Below, piece after piece: positions 49,128 through 63,822 of a stretch of 64,000 nucleotides of DNA. Positions within the stretch are counted from its first letter, which is position 1; every line of letters starts with the position of its first letter. The position numbers and the translations under genes are program-made. The notes under the pieces were generated by a model. The model saw nothing but the letters and a program-made list of their open reading frames with translations, did no database searches and was not told where the DNA came from. This DNA is from Nocardioides psychrotolerans (GTDB lineage Bacteria; Actinomycetota; Actinomycetes; Propionibacteriales; Nocardioidaceae), in NCBI RefSeq assembly GCF_900113685.1, contig NZ_FOQG01000012.1, positions 90,179 through 154,178 on the forward strand. Direction: 5' to 3'.

Positions 49128-51604
49128 AGACCTCCGTCTCCTGGATCAAGGACTACGTCGACCTCCCGGCTGACGTCACGACCGAGCAGCTCGCTGCCCG
49201 GCTGACCGCCCTTGGGCTCAAGCTCGAGGCGATCGAGAAGCCCGGTGACCAGATCACCGGCCCGCTCGTGATCGGCCGGGTGCTCACGATGGAGCCCGAG
49301 CCGCAGAAGAACGGCAAGACCATCAACTGGTGCACCGTCGACGTCGGTGACGCCAACGGCACCGGGGAGCCCCAGGGCATCGTCTGCGGGGCGCACAACT
49401 TCGCCCCCGGAGACCTGGTCGTCTGTGTCCTGCCCGGGGGAGTGCTCCCGGGCGACTTCGCGATCTCCGCCCGCAAGACCTACGGCCACCTCTCGGCCGG
49501 CATGATCTGCTCCTCGCGCGAGCTGGGTCTCGGCGGGGATCACGACGGCATCATCGTGCTCCCCGCCGACGCCGGTGAGCCGGGGCAGGACGCCTTCGCC
49601 GTGCTCGGCCTCTCCGACGAGGTCATCGAGTTCGAGATCAACCCCGACCGCGCCTACGCGCTCTCCCTGCGCGGGATCGCTCGCGACGCCGCGCTCGCCT
49701 TCGACGCGCCGTTCCGCGACCCGGCCGCCCGCGAGGTCCCGCCCGCCGACGGCGCCGGCCACCCGGTCGTCGTCGACGACCCCACCGGCTGCCCGGTCTT
49801 CGTCGCCCGCACGGTGAGCGGCGTCGACCCGGCCGCGCCCACTCCCGACTGGATGGTGCGCCGGCTGACCCAGGCCGGCATGCGTCCGATCTCGCTGGCC
49901 GTCGACGTCACCAACTACGTGATGCTCGAGATCGGCCGCCCGATCCACGGCTACGACGCCGACAAGCTCACGGGAGCGATCCGCGTCCGCCGCGCGCAGG
50001 CGGGGGAGCGGCTGACCACCCTCGACGGCACCGACCGCGCGCTGTCACCAGAGGACCTCGTCGTCACCGACGACTCCGGCATCATCGGCCTCGGCGGCGT
50101 CATGGGCGGGGAGTCGACCGAGCTGTCCTCGACGACGACCCGCATCCTGGTCGAGTCGGCGCACTGGGACGCCACCTCGATGTTCCGCACCGGCAAGCGC
50201 CACAAGCTGACCTCCGAGGCCGGCAAGCGCAACGAGCGCGGCGTCGACCCCGTCGTCTGCGAGGCGGCCGCGGACCGTGTCGTCGAGCTCCTCATCGCCC
50301 ACGGCGGCGGCACGGCCGAGCAGGGCGTCACCGTCGTCGGCACCCCGCCGGCCGCGCCGTCCATCACCATCGCCTACGACCTCTCGGCGCGGATCACCGG
50401 CATCGAGATCGATGCCGACACCGTCGTCACCCACCTCGAGGCGGTCGGCTGCACCGTGGTGCGTGAGCCCGAGACACTGATCGCCACCGCACCGACCTGG
50501 CGCCCTGACCTGACCGACCCCTACGACCTCGTCGAGGAGGTCGCCCGGGTCGTCGGCTATGACCAGGTTCCCTCCGTGCTGCCTCGCGAGGCGGCCGGTC
50601 GTGGCCTGAGCCGCGAGCAGCGGCTGCGACGCCGGATCGGCCGGCTGCTCGCCGGAGCCGGCTGCGTCGAGGTGATCAGCTTCCCGTTCGTGGGAGACGC
50701 GACGTTCGACGCGCTGGGGCTGCCCTCCGACGACCTGCTCCGTCACGCGGTCCGGATCGCCAACCCGATCTCGTCCGAGGAGCCGTGCTACACCACGACC
50801 CTGCTGCCGGGGCTGCTCAAGGCCGCCGCGCGCAACATCGGCCGCGGTGCGCCCGGGGTGTCGCTCTTCGAGACCGGCAGCGTCGCCTTCCCCGTCGATC
50901 GCGGTCCCGCGCCGATTTTCGGCGTCGACCGGCGCCCCGACCTCGATGAGCTCGCCAAGCTCCTCGAGACCCTGCCCCTGCAGCCGCTCCACCTCGCGGT
51001 CGTCCTGGCCGGCGAGAGCGAGCGGGCCGGCTGGTGGGGCGAGGGTCGCACCAGCGGCTGGGCCGACGCCATCGCCGTCTCTCGACGCCTGGCCGACGAC
51101 CTGGGCGTCGAGCTCGAGGTGCGCTCCGCCGTCCGCGAGCCGTGGCACCCCGGCCGGTGTGCCCGTCTGTCGGTCGGTGACCTGGTGCTCGGCCATGCCG
51201 GGGAGCTGCACCCGAAGGTCTGCAAGGCGTTCGGGCTGCCTGCGCGCAGTGCCGCCGTCGAGATCGACCTCGACCTGTTGATGCGCGTGGCCGTCGACGT
51301 CGTGACCGGTCCCGAGCTCTCGTCGTTCCCGGTCGCCAAGGAGGACGTCGCGCTCGTCGTCGACGACTCCGTCGCCGCGGTCGACGTCGGGGAGGCGCTC
51401 CGCGAGGGTGCCGGCGAGCTGTTGGAGTCGATCCGGCTCTTCGACGTCTACACCGGCGAGCAGGTGGGCGAGGGGCGCAAGTCCCTCGCGTTCGCGCTGC
51501 GGTTCCGGGCGGTCGACCGGACGCTCACCGAGGAGGAGACGAGCGCGGTCCGCGACAGCGCGGTCGCCGTCGCGGCCGAGAGGTGTGGCGCGGTCCAGCG
51601 CTGA
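49124..51604 (+). CDS. pheT: Phenylalanine-tRNA ligase beta subunit
   Basis: 826 residues with the full domain series: [20 protein letters not shown] (B1), the tRNA-binding OB domain ([10 protein letters not shown] ... [16 protein letters not shown]), B3/B4 editing domain ([17 protein letters not shown]), B5 ([20 protein letters not shown]), and the C-terminal anticodon-binding domain ([18 protein letters not shown] ... [19 protein letters not shown]). Editing removes mischarged Tyr. The GTG start overlaps the pheS stop. A hairpin carrying the stop codon follows. Confidence 0.95.
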   Translation: MKTSVSWIKDYVDLPADVTTEQLAARLTALGLKLEAIEKPGDQITGPLVIGRVLTMEPEPQKNGKTINWCTVDVGDANGTGEPQGIVCGAHNFAPGDLVVCVLPGGVLPGDFAISARKTYGHLSAGMICSSRELGLGGDHDGIIVLPADAGEPGQDAFAVLGLSDEVIEFEINPDRAYALSLRGIARDAALAFDAPFRDPAAREVPPADGAGHPVVVDDPTGCPVFVARTVSGVDPAAPTPDWMVRRLTQAGMRPISLAVDVTNYVMLEIGRPIHGYDADKLTGAIRVRRAQAGERLTTLDGTDRALSPEDLVVTDDSGIIGLGGVMGGESTELSSTTTRILVESAHWDATSMFRTGKRHKLTSEAGKRNERGVDPVVCEAAADRVVELLIAHGGGTAEQGVTVVGTPPAAPSITIAYDLSARITGIEIDADTVVTHLEAVGCTVVREPETLIATAPTWRPDLTDPYDLVEEVARVVGYDQVPSVLPREAAGRGLSREQRLRRRIGRLLAGAGCVEVISFPFVGDATFDALGLPSDDLLRHAVRIANPISSEEPCYTTTLLPGLLKAAARNIGRGAPGVSLFETGSVAFPVDRGPAPIFGVDRRPDLDELAKLLETLPLQPLHLAVVLAGESERAGWWGEGRTSGWADAIAVSRRLADDLGVELEVRSAVREPWHPGRCARLSVGDLVLGHAGELHPKVCKAFGLPARSAAVEIDLDLLMRVAVDVVTGPELSSFPVAKEDVALVVDDSVAAVDVGEALREGAGELLESIRLFDVYTGEQVGEGRKSLAFALRFRAVDRTLTEEETSAVRDSAVAVAAERCGAVQR

Positions 51605-51629
51605 GCCGGGCCGCGCCCGGTGGGCTCAG
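51601..51629. terminator. Bidirectional terminator hairpin between pheT and the aldo/keto reductase gene
   Basis: The core CCGGGC-CGC-GCCCGG (51606-51620) is extended by the outer pair CTGAG (51601-51605) / CTCAG (51625-51629). Both genes' stop codons lie inside it (TGA 51602-51604; complement of 51626-51628). Confidence 0.6.
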
Positions 51630-52672
51630 GCGTCCGAGGACGCCGCCCAGAGGTTGATGCCCGAGTCGACGGCGTCCTGCTCGATGGCGTCGAGCTCCTC
51701 GCGGGCGATCTCGAGGCGGTCCAGCACCGCCAGGTTGTCGTCGAGCTGGGCGACGCTGCTGGCCCCGATCAGCACCGAGGTCACCCGCGAGTCGCGCAGC
51801 GCCCACGCCAGGGCGAGCTGGGCCAACGACTGGCCACGCCCCTGCGCGATCTCGTGGAGCCGGCGCACGTGAGCGAGTGTCTGCTCGTCGAGCAGCGACG
51901 GGTCGAGCGACGTGCCCTGGGCTGCCCGCGAGTCCGCGGGGATCCCGTCGAGGTAGCGGTTGGTCAGCATCCCTTGCGCCAGCGGCGAGAACGCGATGCA
52001 GCCGACGCCCTCCTCCTCGAGGACGTCGAGCAACGAGGGCTCACCGTCCTCGACCCAGCGGTTGAGCATCGAGTACGACGGCTGGTGGATCAGGAGGGGC
52101 ACGCCCATGTCCCGCAGCAGCGCGGACGCCTCCCGGGTGCGCTGCGCGGAGTAGGACGAGATCCCGGCATAGGTGGCCTTCCCCGACTGCACGGCCGTGG
52201 CCAGCGCCCCCATCGTCTCCTCGAGCGGGGTCTCCGGGTCGAAGCGGTGGCTGTAGAAGATGTCGACGTGGTCCAGGCCCATCCGGGTCAGGCTCTGGTC
52301 GAGCGAGCCGAGGAGGTACTTGCGCGAGCCCCACTCGCCGTAGGGCCCCGGCCACATGTCGTAGCCGGCCTTGGTCGAGATCACCAGCTCGTCGCGGTAG
52401 GGACGGAAGTCGTCCTGGAAGATCCGCCCGAAGTTGGTCTCCGCCGATCCGTAGGGCGGCCCGTAGTTGTTGGCCAGGTCGAAGTGCGTGACGCCGCGGT
52501 CGAAAGCGCGGCGCAGGATCGCGCGCTGGGTCTCGATCGGCTTGTCGTCGCCGAAGTTGTGCCACAGGCCCAGCGAGACGGCGGGCAGCTTCAGCCCGGA
52601 GCGGCCGCAGCGGCGGTAGGCGTGCGACTCGTAGCGGTCTGCTGCGGCGAGGTAGGGCGGCGGGGTCGTCAT
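51626..52672 (-). CDS. Aldo/keto reductase, YghZ / L-glyceraldehyde 3-phosphate reductase type
   Basis: 348 residues, very close in pattern to E. coli YghZ along the whole length (AYRRCGRSGLKLPAVSLGLW, FDLANNYGPPYGSAETNFGR, ELVISTKAGYDMWPGPYG, LLIHQPSYSMLNRWV, NLWAASSDA end). The catalytic tetrad Asp, Tyr, Lys and His is in place (HFDLANNY, STKAG, FYSHRFD). YghZ reduces L-glyceraldehyde 3-phosphate and methylglyoxal with NADPH, so a detoxification role is likely. CAAGAT lies 6 nt before the ATG as a weak -10. Confidence 0.92.
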   Translation of the reverse strand: MTTPPPYLAAADRYESHAYRRCGRSGLKLPAVSLGLWHNFGDDKPIETQRAILRRAFDRGVTHFDLANNYGPPYGSAETNFGRIFQDDFRPYRDELVISTKAGYDMWPGPYGEWGSRKYLLGSLDQSLTRMGLDHVDIFYSHRFDPETPLEETMGALATAVQSGKATYAGISSYSAQRTREASALLRDMGVPLLIHQPSYSMLNRWVEDGEPSLLDVLEEEGVGCIAFSPLAQGMLTNRYLDGIPADSRAAQGTSLDPSLLDEQTLAHVRRLHEIAQGRGQSLAQLALAWALRDSRVTSVLIGASSVAQLDDNLAVLDRLEIAREELDAIEQDAVDSGINLWAASSDA

Positions 52673-52684
52673 GCCCTGATCTTG

Positions 52685-53479
52685 TCAGTCCAGCGGGGTG
52701 CTGACGGCCGCCAGGAGTGCGTCGTACGCCGCACGGTCACCGCTGACGGTGAGGTCACCGTCGTCGCGTCGCTTCCACAGCCACGTGTCGAGGTCCACGG
52801 AGCGGCCACTCACGGTCGCGGACGCCTCCCCGGGGTCGGTCAGCACGAGGTGGGCGCTGTCGTGGTTCTTGCCGGATTCCGGGTTGGTCCCGAAGAAGAG
52901 GCCAGGACGCACCCACAGGTCGGTGGCCACGTCGGTCAGCTCGATGCGGACCAGGTGCTCGGACGGCTCGAAGCGGCCCCACGGCGGCGCCTGGCCGCCG
53001 TACATCACCTCGAGGAGCTCCGCGACGCCGTCGGCCGCGAGCGAGGGATCCAGGGGGGTGACGGCGCCGGCAGCCTGCTCTGCGTCGAGGCGGTGGATCA
53101 GCGCCTCGTGGGCCTGGCGACGGTAGGTGAAGCCCACGGTCTGCTCGGGTGCCCATGACCACGCCGGCTCGGTCGGGTCGGCGGCCTCGAGCTGGGCGAC
53201 GAGGTCGGCCGAGCAGGAGTCGAAGTGCGTGAGCAGCTCGCTGTAGGTCGTCGGGCGCGCGGGTCTGACCGCCGACTCGTCGGGCGCGGAGGGCCGGGTC
53301 CGGACCGTGTGCGCCCAGAACCACTGGACCTCGGCGAGGTGCCACACCAGGTCGGCGGCGTCCCAGTCCGGGCACGCCGGGACCCTGGCCTGCGGGTCGC
53401 AGTCCGTGAGAGCCTCGCGGAAGCGGGCCGACTCGAGGCGCACGTGGTCGAGATAGGTCGGGAAGTCCAGACGCGTCAT
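52685..53479 (-). CDS. Maleylpyruvate isomerase family mycothiol-dependent enzyme
   Basis: 264 residues. DinB-like four-helix N-terminal domain with CPDWDAADLVWHLAEVQWFW (first metal His) and RRQAHEALIHRLDAEQAAG (further His residues), then a small C-terminal domain (SAHLVLTDPGEASATVSG). Members use or protect mycothiol, the actinobacterial thiol; the exact reaction is unknown. The ATG at 53479 lies 6 nt from a -10-like TAGGTT. It is divergent from the arginine operon across 94 bp. Confidence 0.87.
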   Translation of the reverse strand: MTRLDFPTYLDHVRLESARFREALTDCDPQARVPACPDWDAADLVWHLAEVQWFWAHTVRTRPSAPDESAVRPARPTTYSELLTHFDSCSADLVAQLEAADPTEPAWSWAPEQTVGFTYRRQAHEALIHRLDAEQAAGAVTPLDPSLAADGVAELLEVMYGGQAPPWGRFEPSEHLVRIELTDVATDLWVRPGLFFGTNPESGKNHDSAHLVLTDPGEASATVSGRSVDLDTWLWKRRDDGDLTVSGDRAAYDALLAAVSTPLD

Positions 53480-53485
53480 GCAGCG

Positions 53486-53491
53486 AACCTA
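53486..53491 (-). promoter_or_regulatory. Candidate -10 element (TAGGTT) for the mycothiol-dependent family gene
   Basis: Reads TAGGTT on the minus strand, 6 nt before the ATG at 53479. Confidence 0.5.
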
Positions 53492-53540
53492 GGGCGGCGC
53501 GCCGACACCCGTCACTGGATTTTCCGCGACCCCCATCGCA

Positions 53541-55107
<1,567 letters not shown>

Positions 55108-55111
<4 letters not shown>

Positions 55112-56259
55112 CCATCACCTCACCCGCCGGCTTCCGTGCCGCCGGTGTCGTCGCAGGCCTCAAGTCCACCGGCGCCAAGGACCTCGCCCTCGTCGTCAAC
55201 GACGGTCCCACCCATGACTCCGCCAGCGTCTTCACCGCCAACCGGTGCAAGGCCAACCCGATCCTGTGGAGCCAGGAGGTCGTCAAGGACGGCGTCGTGC
55301 GCGCGGTCGTCCTCAACTCCGGTGGCGCCAACTGCTACACCGGCCCCGACGGCTTCCAGACCACCCACGCGGTCGCCGAGCAGGTTGCCACGCGCGTCGG
55401 CATCGGTGCCGGTGACGTGGTTGTCTGCTCGACCGGCCTGATCGGCCTGGCCAATGACCGCGATCACCTGCTCGCCGGTGTCGACGCGGCATACGACGCC
55501 CTGGCGGCAGACGGTGGCAACGCGGCAGCCGAGGCGATCATGACGACCGACTCGGTGAGCAAGCAGGTCGTCGTCGAGGGCGCCGGCTGGTCGATCGGCG
55601 GCATGGCCAAGGGCGCGGGCATGCTGGCGCCGCAGCTGGCCACCATGCTCGTGGTCATCACCACCGACGCCGTCGTGCCGGCCGCCGACCTCGACCAGGC
55701 GCTGCGTGCCGCCACCCGGGTCAGCTTCGACCGGCTCGACTCCGACGGCTGCATGTCGACCAACGACACCGTCACGGTCATGGCCAGCGGCGCCAGCGGC
55801 ATCACGCCCTCGCTGCCGGACTTCACCGAGGCCCTGACCCAGGCCTGCACCGACCTGGCCATGCAGCTCCTGCGCGACGCGGAGGGTGCCGACCACGAGA
55901 TCGCGATCACCGTCCTCAACGCCGCGAGCGAGGACGAGGCCGTCGAGTGCGCCCGCAGCGTGGCCCGCAGCAACCTCTTCAAGGCCGCGGTGTTCGGCCA
56001 CGACCCCAACTGGGGGCGCGTCCTGGCCAGCATCGGCACGACGCAGGCGACCTTCGACCCCGCCGACCTCGACGTCGCCATGAACGGCGTCTGGGTCTGC
56101 AGGAACTCCACCCCGGCCGAGGACCCCACCACGGTGGACCTCGAGCCCCGCGAGGTCAGCGTCACCATCGACCTCAAGTCCGGCGACGCCCGCGCGACCG
56201 TCTGGACCAACGACCTGACCCACGCCTACGTCCACGAGAACAGTGCCTACAGCTCATGA
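55108..56259 (+). CDS. argJ: Bifunctional ornithine acetyltransferase / N-acetylglutamate synthase
   Basis: 383 residues. Self-cleaving N-terminal-nucleophile enzyme; the conserved motif [14 protein letters not shown] gives Thr179 as nucleophile after cleavage from Ala178. Other signatures: [43 protein letters not shown], and the C-terminal [12 protein letters not shown]. It recycles the acetyl group from N-acetylornithine to glutamate, so no separate argE is needed. ATGA overlaps at both ends. Confidence 0.96.
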
Positions 56260-57218
56260 CTGACCTGACCCCCGAGAAGACCCCCGAGAAGGCCCCCGGA
56301 AAGGCCCCCGGGAAGCCCGACCCGGCCAAGGCCCTCGTCCTGGCCGGAGCCCTCCCGTGGCTCAAGGCCTACCACGGCAAGATCGTCGTGGTGAAGTACG
56401 GCGGCAACGCCATGACCGACGACAACCTCAAGCGCGCCTTCGCCGAGGACATCGCCTTCCTGCGCTTCGCGGGCTTCAAGCCCGTCGTCGTGCACGGCGG
56501 CGGCCCGCAGATCTCCAAGATGCTGGACAAGCTCGGCATCGAGTCGGAGTTCAAGGGCGGCCTGCGCGTCACCACGCCCGAGGCGATGGAGGTCGTGCGG
56601 ATGGTGCTCGTCGGTCAGGTCCAGCGTGAGCTGGTCGGGCTGATCAACGAGCACGGTCCCCTCGCGGTCGGACTCTCCGGCGAGGACGCCGGGTTGTTCA
56701 CCGCCGAGCAGACCAACACCATCGTCGACGGCGAGGAGGTCGACCTCGGCCTCGTCGGCGAGGTTGCCAGCGTGCGGCCCGAGTCGGTGCTGGACCTGAT
56801 CGAGGCCGGCCGGATCCCGGTCGTCTCCAGCGTCGCGCCCGACGTCGACGGTCAGGTCCACAACGTCAACGCCGACCTGGCCGCGGCCTCGCTCGCGGTG
56901 GCCCTGGGGGCCGAGAAGCTCCTGGTGCTGACCGATGTCGAGGGCCTCTACCTCGACTGGCCCAGCTCCGACGACGTCATCGGCGAGATCAGCCCCGAGG
57001 CCCTGGAGGAGCTCCTGCCGAGCCTCGCCAGCGGCATGGTCCCGAAGATGCGGGCCTGCCTGGAGGCCGTCCGCGGTGGCGTCAAGCGCGCCACCGTCGT
57101 CGACGGGCGTCAGCTGCACGCGGTGATCCTGGAGCTCTTCACCAAGGAGGGCGTCGGCACCCAGGTGTTGCCCGGGGTGGAGACCAAGACCCGCAAGGCG
57201 AGGGAGATCGCGACATGA
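56256..57218 (+). CDS. argB: Acetylglutamate kinase
   Basis: 320 residues. [20 protein letters not shown], the glycine loop [38 protein letters not shown] and [19 protein letters not shown] mark the amino acid kinase fold; the extended N-terminal helix expected of arginine-inhibited hexamers is present ([18 protein letters not shown]). The first ~22 residues are a lysine/proline repeat ([19 protein letters not shown]), unusual and probably disordered. Step 2 and the usual feedback point of the pathway. Confidence 0.95.
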   Translation: MTDLTPEKTPEKAPGKAPGKPDPAKALVLAGALPWLKAYHGKIVVVKYGGNAMTDDNLKRAFAEDIAFLRFAGFKPVVVHGGGPQISKMLDKLGIESEFKGGLRVTTPEAMEVVRMVLVGQVQRELVGLINEHGPLAVGLSGEDAGLFTAEQTNTIVDGEEVDLGLVGEVASVRPESVLDLIEAGRIPVVSSVAPDVDGQVHNVNADLAAASLAVALGAEKLLVLTDVEGLYLDWPSSDDVIGEISPEALEELLPSLASGMVPKMRACLEAVRGGVKRATVVDGRQLHAVILELFTKEGVGTQVLPGVETKTRKAREIAT

Positions 57219-58393
57219 GCGAGCCCACCTGGGGCGAGCGCTACGCCGGCTCGCTGATGAACACGTTCGGTCCGCCGAAGACCACGCTCGTGCGCGGCCA
57301 GGGCGCGCACGTCTGGGACGCCGACGGCAAGGAGTACGTCGACTTCCTCGGCGGCATCGCCGTCAACGCCCTCGGCCACGCCCACCCGGCGCTCGTCGAG
57401 GCAGTCTCGACCCAGATGAGCACGCTCGGCCACATCAGCAACTTCTTCGCTAGCGAGCCGCAGGTGGAGCTCGCCGAGAAGCTGCTCTCGCTGCTCGGTG
57501 CCCCCGGCAAGGTGTTCTTCACCAACTCCGGAGCCGAGGCCAACGAGGCCGCCTTCAAGCTCACCCGCCGCACCGGTCGCACCCACGTGGTCGCCGCCGA
57601 GGGCGGGTTCCACGGCCGCACCATGGGCGCCCTCGCGCTGACCTCCAAGGAGGCCTACCGTGCGCCCTTCGAGCCGCTCCCCGGCGACGTCACCTTCGTC
57701 CCGTACGGCGACCAGGACGCGCTCGCCGCAGCGGTCACCGACCGCACGGCGGCGATCCTGCTCGAGCCGATCCAGGGGGAGGCCGGTGTCGTCATGCCGC
57801 CGGACGGCTACCTCGCAACCGCACGGGCGATCGCCGACGAGCACGGTGCGCTGCTCTGGTTCGACGAGGTGCAGACCGGGGTCGGGCGCACCGGCCGCTG
57901 GTTCGCCCACGAGACCTCCGGCGTCACGCCCGACATCGTCACGCTCGCCAAGGGGCTGGCAGGTGGCTTTCCCATCGGGGCCTGCATCGGGGTCGGCGCC
58001 GCCGGCGCGATGCTCGAGCCCGGCAACCACGGCACGACCTTCGGGGGCAACCCCGTCGCGTGCGCCGCTGCCCTTGCCGTCATCGCCACGATCGAGTCCG
58101 AGCACCTCCTCGAGCACGTCACCGTCCTCGGCCAGAAGCTGCGCGACGGCCTGGCCGCCGACCCACGGGTCACCGAGGTGCGCGGTGAGGGACTGCTGGT
58201 CGGTCTCGACCTGTCAGCGCCCGTCTCGGCCCACGTGGCGGCTGCCGCGATGGCCCACGGCTTCATCATCAACAACCCGACCCCGGGCCGGATCCGCCTG
58301 GCCCCACCGCTCGTCCTGACGACCGACGACGTGGACGCGCTGCTCGCGGCCTGGCCCGCGATCCTCGACGACGCGATGGCGGCTGGATCGTGA
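57215..58393 (+). CDS. argD: Acetylornithine aminotransferase
   Basis: 392 residues, class III aminotransferase. [52 protein letters not shown] (PLP Asp), and the PLP lysine in [15 protein letters not shown]. It converts N-acetylglutamate semialdehyde to N-acetylornithine. The ATG overlaps the argB stop and the stop overlaps argF. Confidence 0.96.
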   Translation: MSEPTWGERYAGSLMNTFGPPKTTLVRGQGAHVWDADGKEYVDFLGGIAVNALGHAHPALVEAVSTQMSTLGHISNFFASEPQVELAEKLLSLLGAPGKVFFTNSGAEANEAAFKLTRRTGRTHVVAAEGGFHGRTMGALALTSKEAYRAPFEPLPGDVTFVPYGDQDALAAAVTDRTAAILLEPIQGEAGVVMPPDGYLATARAIADEHGALLWFDEVQTGVGRTGRWFAHETSGVTPDIVTLAKGLAGGFPIGACIGVGAAGAMLEPGNHGTTFGGNPVACAAALAVIATIESEHLLEHVTVLGQKLRDGLAADPRVTEVRGEGLLVGLDLSAPVSAHVAAAAMAHGFIINNPTPGRIRLAPPLVLTTDDVDALLAAWPAILDDAMAAGS

Positions 58394-59315
58394 GGCATCT
58401 CCTCGCCGACGACGACCTCAGCCCGGCCGAGCAGGCCGAGGTGCTGCGCCTCGCGGCGGAGCTGAAGGCTGCGCCCTTCAGCGCCCAGCCGCTGGCGGGT
58501 CCCCACACCGTGGCGATGATCTTCGACAAGCCGACCCTGCGCACCCAGTCGTCGTTCGCGGCCGGGGTGGTCGAGCTCGGCGGCCACGCCATGCTGGTCG
58601 ACGGGCACCTCGCCGGCATCGGTGTGCGCGAGTCGGTCGCCGACGTGGCCCGCATCCTGGGTCGCCAGGCTGCGGTCGTCGTCTGGCGCACCTACGCGCA
58701 GGCCAAGCTGGAGGAGATGGCGGCCTACGCCGGCGTCCCGGTCGTCAACGCTCTCACCGACGACTTCCACCCCTGCCAGCTGCTCGCCGACCTGATGACC
58801 ATCCAGGAGCACAAGGGCGACCTCGCCGGCCTCCGAGTCGCCTTCGTCGGCGATGCGGCCTGCAACATGGGCAACTCCTGGCTCCTCGCCGGCGCCACAG
58901 CCGGCATGCACGTCGTGCTCAGCGGCCCCGAGGGCTACCTCCCCGAGGACCACATGTTCACCCGTGCGGCGGCCATCGCGGCGACCACCGGGGGATCGGT
59001 GCGCGGCGAGGCCGACGCCGTCGCAGCCGTGACCGGTGCCGACGTCGTCGTGACCGACACCTGGGTCTCCATGGGCAAGGAGGACGAGGCAGCCTCCCGC
59101 GAGGCGGCCTTCGCTCCCTGGTCGGTGACCACCGAGCTGCTCGCCCACGCCGACCCGGAGGCGATCGTCCTGCACTGCCTCCCGGCCTACCGCGGCAAGG
59201 AGATCGCCGCGGACGTCCTCGACGGCCCGCGCTCGGTGGTCTGGGACGAGGCCGAGAACAGGCGTCATGCCCAGAAGGCCGCGCTGGTCTTCCTACTCGG
59301 GGCATCGGGTGCGCC

Positions 59316-59319
<4 letters not shown>
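58390..59319 (+). CDS. argF: Ornithine carbamoyltransferase with an atypical carbamoyl phosphate loop
   Basis: 309 residues. The family is certain from [53 protein letters not shown] and [13 protein letters not shown] (HCLP). However, the carbamoyl phosphate loop that normally reads KPSTRTR(V/F)SF reads [15 protein letters not shown]: Ser to Thr, Thr to Leu and the last Arg to Gln. It still lies in an intact arg operon, so activity is expected but kinetics may differ. The product is citrulline. The GTG at 58390 overlaps the argD stop. Confidence 0.93.
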
Positions 59320-62745
<3,426 letters not shown>

Positions 62746-62748
62746 GTC

Positions 62749-63357
62749 GTGTCCCGCGACCTGCGCGAGATCCTGTCGAGACAGGCGTCGGAGGTGGCGC
62801 CCGACCTGCTCGGCTGGCGGCTCAGCCACACCACCGACGAGGGGACCGTCACCGTCGCGCTCACCGAGGTGGAGGCCTACCACGGCGCGGACGACCCAGC
62901 CAGCCATGCGTTCCGCGGCCCGACGCCACGCAACCGCGTGATGTTCGGGCTCGCCGGCCACCTCTACGTCTACCGCTCCTACGGCATCCACTGGTGCGCC
63001 AACGTGGTGACGGGGGAGGGCGGCACGGCCTCAGCGGTCCTCCTGCGCGCGGGGCGAGTCACCGAGGGCAACGACGTCGTACGTCGCCGCAGGGGGGAGC
63101 GAACCGCGGAGTGCTGCTGGGCCCGCGGCCCGGGCTGCCTGGGGCAGGCGCTCGGTCTGACGGGGGGACACAGCGGCGTCGACCTGCTGGGGGACGGGGC
63201 TCTCGTGCTGCGTCCGGGCGCGCGGACGCTACCTGGCACCCGCGCCACCGGTCCACGGGTGGGGGTGAGCCGCGCAGCCGACGTGCCGTGGCGCTTCTGG
63301 CTAGCTGGAGAGCCCTCCGTGAGCGCCTACCGGCGCGCACCGACCGCGTCCACCTAG
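62749..63357 (+). CDS. DNA-3-methyladenine glycosylase (AAG/MPG type)
   Basis: 202 residues of the AAG fold: VALTEVEAYHGADDPASHAF with the catalytic Glu, GPTPRNRVMFGLAGHLYVYR, YGIHWCANVV and GPGCLGQALGL. It removes alkylated purines such as 3-methyladenine to start base excision repair. The GTG at 62749 lies 3 bp after argH, so it is probably the last gene of the arg transcript; this pairing is common in actinobacteria. Confidence 0.92.
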   Translation: MSRDLREILSRQASEVAPDLLGWRLSHTTDEGTVTVALTEVEAYHGADDPASHAFRGPTPRNRVMFGLAGHLYVYRSYGIHWCANVVTGEGGTASAVLLRAGRVTEGNDVVRRRRGERTAECCWARGPGCLGQALGLTGGHSGVDLLGDGALVLRPGARTLPGTRATGPRVGVSRAADVPWRFWLAGEPSVSAYRRAPTAST

Positions 63358-63562
63358 TCCGCGACGAGCTATTTGGTGTGTCCCCGCTCACATCGACGGC
63401 TGCAGGATCGGTCGGCCGCGGCGGCGACCGCAGCGCCTGGCGCCTCGGGAGGTGACCGATCTGGACAAGTTTCGGACCAGGCGCCAAGCCCTCTGACCTG
63501 CGCAAACTCGAAAACCACGCGCCGTGCCCGGGCCACGCCGGGCCTGGGAGGCCACCCCCGAG
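63358..63562. other. Non-coding stretch between the glycosylase gene and the rrn promoter
   Basis: About 200 bp of GC-rich sequence without a gene, tRNA or clear terminator that I can identify. Open frames here have no initiation signals or family features. Confidence 0.5.
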
Positions 63563-63591
63563 TTGACGGCCCCTGGCCTTGCACGTAATGT
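63563..63591 (+). promoter_or_regulatory. Ribosomal RNA operon promoter
   Basis: -35 TTGACG (63563-63568), 17-bp spacer, -10 TAATGT (63586-63591): the best sigma-A-type promoter in the window, about 230 nt before mature 16S. A second promoter nearer the gene cannot be excluded. Confidence 0.8.
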
Positions 63592-63822
63592 TCTCCGGGT
63601 TGCCCCAGCCGGGCCCGAAAGGGCCAGAAGGCGGAGAGCGACAGCCCCAGGCTAGGACCGGAGACGGTCCCTGTTCGGTGTGCGTCTGATCTTTGAGAAC
63701 TCAACAGTGTGTCATAGTCGATGAATTAGTTTGTATGCCCTTATGTCAAAGTTTGGGTTGTTTTTTCGGCATTAGATAGATCTGGCAATTGTCAGTTTTG
63801 TTTTTTGTCAGTGATGGAATTT
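63592..63822 (+). other. 16S rRNA leader (AT-rich, with processing and antitermination signals)
   Basis: The leader starts GC-rich with a GNRA hairpin (GGCCC-GAAA-GGGCC, 63612-63625), then carries TTTGAGAACTCAACAGTGTG (63692-63711), a sequence common before actinobacterial rRNA. From about 63715 it turns strongly AT-rich (TTGTTTTTTCGG, GTTTTGTTTTTTGTC), in contrast to the rest of the window. One arm of the RNase III stem should be here; its partner is beyond the window. Confidence 0.6.

Noticed and set aside
63369..63704. Minus-strand frame in the rrn upstream region
   Set aside because: It overlaps the rrn promoter and leader, with no initiation signal or domain.
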